Shown piece by piece: positions 60,666 through 64,000 of a stretch of DNA of 64,000 bases. The stretch spans positions 1,116,001-1,180,000 of the forward strand of contig VSJF01000009.1 in the NCBI GenBank assembly GCA_009739215.1, read 5' to 3'. This stretch comes from Floccularia luteovirens. Taxonomy: Eukaryota; Basidiomycota; Agaricomycetes; Agaricales; Squamanitaceae. The notes beneath the pieces were generated by a model, which saw only the letters and a list, made by a program, of their open reading frames with translations, had not been told where the DNA came from and ran no database searches. Numbering within the stretch: the first letter of the stretch is position 1; every line of letters starts with the position of its first letter. The position numbers and the translations under genes are program-made.

Positions 60666-61510
60666 CTAAGCATTTCCCTTCGGAGCCTCCTTGTAGGAAA
60701 TAGCCTGAAGAAGCCATTTTAGCTCAGAAACATAAACTTTTTCAAAAGATATACCTGTTCTTCACCCATAGCGCTGATGATGGTGACAAGAAGATCTTTG
60801 CTATCATCAAAACCGGCTTGGATCTCCTTGCCTATATCACCCTCTGGAACACGAACATCATCCTTGGCGGTTCCATCCTGAGTCATCAAATTAAGAAATC
60901 CGTCGTCGATGTTAACCTGGAATGAAGTTAGCTGATTGATCTGGCTGGAGTGTGGATAGAGCTTACGAGTTGATATTCAGTGCGGGTGACATTAGGGACG
61001 TCCATGTTGTGAGTGGAAGGACAGATATCTTCCTATAAGTAGAAATAATAAGGATTTCTATTTGTAGCATATAGCCTAAACAAAAAACGTGCCAATTTCT
61101 TCCCAGTGAAGATCTACCGATGACCAGACCGGAAAAAAAATCAGAGTTGGATAACTTAGCAGAGAGATGATCGGAATGGTACAGACATCAATGGCGACAA
61201 GATGAACTTTGGCGTGTCCATGCTTGCCGGTTTTAGAGGTAGACATGTCGACGATCTTGCATGGACGCCCTGATAGGATTGATTTTTCAACAGTTGTTCA
61301 GAGAACGGGAGAGGGTAAAATAGAGACAGACCCTTTATGACGACATGACCGTTCTTGCGAAGAGCAGAACATTGCATGGGGAAGGTTGCGGAGGCGCCGG
61401 CATTGGCCTGTGTAGAGGAAAAGGAGAGGATGAGAGATTTAATCGATGGCAGGGAGAAACGCCAGACATACAGACTCGAAAGTTTGATTGTGGGACTCGT
61501 CGTCAGACAT
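60666..61510 (-). CDS. Translation elongation factor eIF5A
   Basis: Hypusine-containing factor that helps ribosomes through poly-proline and other stalls. The minus-strand frame begins [13 protein letters not shown] at 61510; an intron joins it to [20 protein letters not shown], then [20 protein letters not shown] with the hypusinated lysine in TGKHGHAK, then [14 protein letters not shown]. Next [54 protein letters not shown] and [13 protein letters not shown], ending [15 protein letters not shown] at 60666-60668. Five introns of about 50-80 bases. Length is close to the usual 157-160 residues. The frame is intact. Confidence 0.96.
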
Positions 61511-61723
61511 ATTTAAATTTTGAGGATAGTAAGGGGGGAAAGGGAAAAGTCTAAGATGAACGGGAAGAGCAAGACAAGAGGAGAGTCTCTGCGTTGATGA
61601 AGTGATATGTGTGATATGTGTGATATCTTAAATTTTCTTTTTATCTTCAGACTCCGACGTCTTATCTAATCAATCTATCACATCGCACTGCTTTCCATCA
61701 ATTTAGTTCTTCCCCTCCTCGTA
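61511..61723. promoter_or_regulatory. Compact bidirectional promoter, eIF5A and LIM-protein genes
   Basis: 213 bp between divergent start codons. A repeated ATATGTGTGAT unit lies near 61605-61626, and C/T-rich stretches occur towards both genes. Confidence 0.5.
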
Positions 61724-63877
61724 ATGCATCCATTTGGTGGCACACCACTATGTCCAAAATGCAACAAAGCAGTGTATGCTGCAGAACAAGTATCTATCTC
61801 TCTCACTAGTTTGTCTTGTATATTGACTTTAATTCTCTTAGGTCATGGGTCCCGGCAGAAAGGTGCGTGCCCTCATGGTTACATTCAATACCTCATACTC
61901 ACTTTACCGTTCATTACCAGCTTTACCATAAAGTTTGTTGTGGTTCCTTCGCTTGTAATTTATGACTTACCATGTCAACAGCCATGCCTGGCATGTATGA
62001 CCTGTAACAAACGTCTGGACTCTTTCAGCCTACTAGAGCATGATGACGAGCCCTATTGGTCAGTTCTACCTACCTGCTTGTTTCTATGGCACTTTACAGA
62101 ACATACTGTCAAATAGTAAACACTGTCATGTGAAGAATTTTGGTACACGCGACCTCCGCCAGGCAAACCTTCCTCAGCGCCAGGAGCGCACCAACTCCCC
62201 ACCACCCTCTCCAACACGTTTTTCTTTTTCTCCGCTACGTCAAACTAACACTGGCGCAAATAGCAATGTGCGCAACATCAATCTGCCCCTCCGTCCTTTG
62301 CATACTGGAACTGCGCCTTTACTCCGCCCCACACGTTCGCTAACAAGCCCCACCTCACCAACTTTTCAACGCAACACACCAACTCCTCCCTCTGAGTCTC
62401 AGTCCATTCCTGAGGAAGAAGAGGGCGAAGTCAAGCGAGGTGAAGATGGCAAGGATGAGAAGGATCAGACACCGGTCTCCAAGCCAACACATACTGGTCG
62501 ACCAGGGCTAGGCAACCTGCCACGTACTGTCCCGCTCTCTTTCCCGCTTTCCCGCCCGCGTCATCAGAATTCACAAAGTCTCTCAGCCATCCCTAGTACT
62601 TATACAGATAAATCTATTATATATACACCACCGAGGCTTTCGGAGCACCTGGTTCAGAAGAGTAACAGCGCAGCCGCTGCCGTAAATTTGCTTGAACAGG
62701 AAGGTCTGAGTCCCCTAGTGCACAATGCAACAGGGGCACGCGCTTCACCGCTGTCCACCATCCCTGCGAACTCAGGCCCACCCTCAAATGTCAATGTGAC
62801 ACCTACTGGGACTAGATACGGCTCTGCACTTGGCGGCAGTCTGATACCAACACCAACCGGATCTCCGCGCAAATGGGGTAATGAAACGCCATCGTGTCCC
62901 CGATGTTCGCAAAGCGTGTACTTTGCTGAACAGGTGTGTAATTTTTTTTCTTCAACATGTGTTTCCATCGCGCCTTTTGTTGGGGCGAACAACCCTGTTT
63001 GTTTCGATCATACGTTCTTCCCTGTTCAATGGGCTGATTATGAACCTTGCGGTATCACTATCTCCTCCTTTTCCATTCTACTTGCTGTTTTGGTTTTCTT
63101 GGCCGAGTTCCATCTTCGCTTTTTCTTTGCTTCAGTTCTCTCGCGCTCTGAGGATTCTCACGTTCTATCTTTCTCACAACTGCCTCAATTTCCACCTTTT
63201 TCTCGTCTCACGTCTCTACTTGGTGGCAACAAATGTTGACAAGAAAAATGATGTCATACTGTATTTCTCTCCTCTTCATATTCTTTATAATATAATCCAC
63301 AAGTAACTCATCATTTTGAATTGATCAAGGTCAAAGCTGTCGGAAAAACCTTCCACAAGAACTGTCTCCGATGTGTATCCTGTAACACCATCCTAGATTC
63401 GAGCCGATTGAGGGACCACAATGGCGACCCTTATTGTGTTCGATGTTATGGAAAGGTATGTCAAGTTAACTTCCATGACATATATCTTCTTTGGGTTTTC
63501 TCTGTCGGTGTCACAAGCATCGATGTCCTCCCAAAACCCCCCTCCCACTATATTGTAACCCATCGGACTCTCTAGTGGATACCGCTACGCAGAGTCAAAC
63601 AGAGTCAATCCACATGGGCAAAGAGCTTGTCTCTCTATCCTGACTCAGATCATGGGTCCGGCCCGTGGCGTCACCAGTACTGCGGCTTGCGACTTCAGAG
63701 ACTTTGTTTTTTGATTGTACTCTGCGACATCCACATATTTCCCCTTTCCTTTTCCTTTGTGATAACCCATCGCTTTTGGCCATTGATAAAGAACAAACTT
63801 TACTGATACGTATTTGTTTTTAGCAACACGGTCCACAAGGAAGCGGATATGCTTTGCTTGGAAAGGCGGGAGGGTAA
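61724..63877 (+). CDS. Two-LIM-domain protein, about 390 residues
   Basis: LIM zinc-finger adaptor, likely cytoskeletal or signalling. Seven exons fit in phase: 61724-61789, 61842-61862, 61921-61932, 61982-62058, 62117-62933, 63330-63455 and 63824-63877. The third exon is only 12 bases and supplies LYHK, which completes LIM1: CPKCNKAVYAAEQ, VMGPGRK-LYHK-PCLACMTC, DEPYC-KHCHVKNFG. A linker of about 250 residues, rich in Ser/Pro/Thr with an acidic EEEEGE patch, separates it from LIM2: CPRCSQSVYFAEQ, VKAVGKTFHKNCLRCVSC, GDPYCVRCYGK. The C-terminus is QHGPQGSGYALLGKAGG-stop. The two introns flanking the second half of LIM2 are long for this window (396 and 368 bases). The frame is intact. Confidence 0.92.
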
Positions 63878-64000
63878 TCCCCGATCCCCTTTGCGCATTG
63901 ATTTTTGGAAATAGTTATCGCGACTTTCTAACATATAACTGTATCAAACAGTATTCTCATGATGTTTTGAAACGAATTGTTACGATATTGTATTTTATGA

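Noticed and set aside
1..64000. CRISPR arrays, phage or bacterial operons
   Set aside because: Spliceosomal introns in nearly every gene and eukaryotic protein families show this is fungal nuclear DNA; no regularly spaced short repeats were seen.

Overview
The window looks like nuclear DNA of a mushroom-forming basidiomycete (Agaricomycetes). The genes are split by many 45-80 nt GT-AG introns with short exons. The content is typical of that group: a fungal NACHT-WD40 protein, a DUF6534-type membrane family, a GMC oxidoreductase, a SRAP protein and a TAF8-like histone-fold protein. No bacterial, organellar or viral gene was recognised. All gene models were read by eye from conserved protein segments and splice signals, so exon ends are provisional where stated.

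Layout. 1-2113 (-) is a gamma-tubulin complex subunit of the GCP2/Spc97 type, cut by the window start. 2582-4518 (+) is an MFS transporter. 5401-7891 is a striking, nearly perfect inverted repeat with ~1.1 kb arms and a ~270 bp spacer. 9133-9987 (+) is a small TLC-domain membrane protein. 11206-13357 (+) is a ferric reductase and 14251-17013 (+) an amino-acid permease. 17014-29230 is about 12 kb that is almost free of genes, apart from one single-exon Pro/Ser-rich protein at 22957-23712. 29230-40290 is AT-rich and holds a divergent tandem segmental duplication (offset about 6.5 kb); each copy carries a decayed DUF6534-like membrane-protein gene. 40875-42378 (+) is malate dehydrogenase. 45092-45397 (+) is a tiny charged protein and 45834-50271 (+) a 1,373-residue NLR-type protein (helical N-terminus, coiled coil, NACHT, WD40). 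51281-53168 (+) is IMP dehydrogenase. 53440-54879 (-) is a SRAP (HMCES-like) protein, divergent from a TAF8-like subunit at 55067-56866 (+). 57122-60103 (-) is a GMC oxidoreductase with several frame breaks, probably a pseudogene. 60666-61510 (-) is eIF5A, divergent from a two-LIM-domain protein at 61724-63877 (+).

The genes do not form one pathway. They are mostly housekeeping (MDH, IMPDH, eIF5A, TFIID, tubulin nucleation, DNA repair) plus transport and iron reduction. The accessory parts are the NLR, the foldback repeat, the decayed tandem membrane genes and the broken GMC gene. The best candidates for new biology are the NLR with its unclassified N-terminal helical domain and the long inverted repeat, which would transcribe into a perfect ~1.1 kb hairpin.
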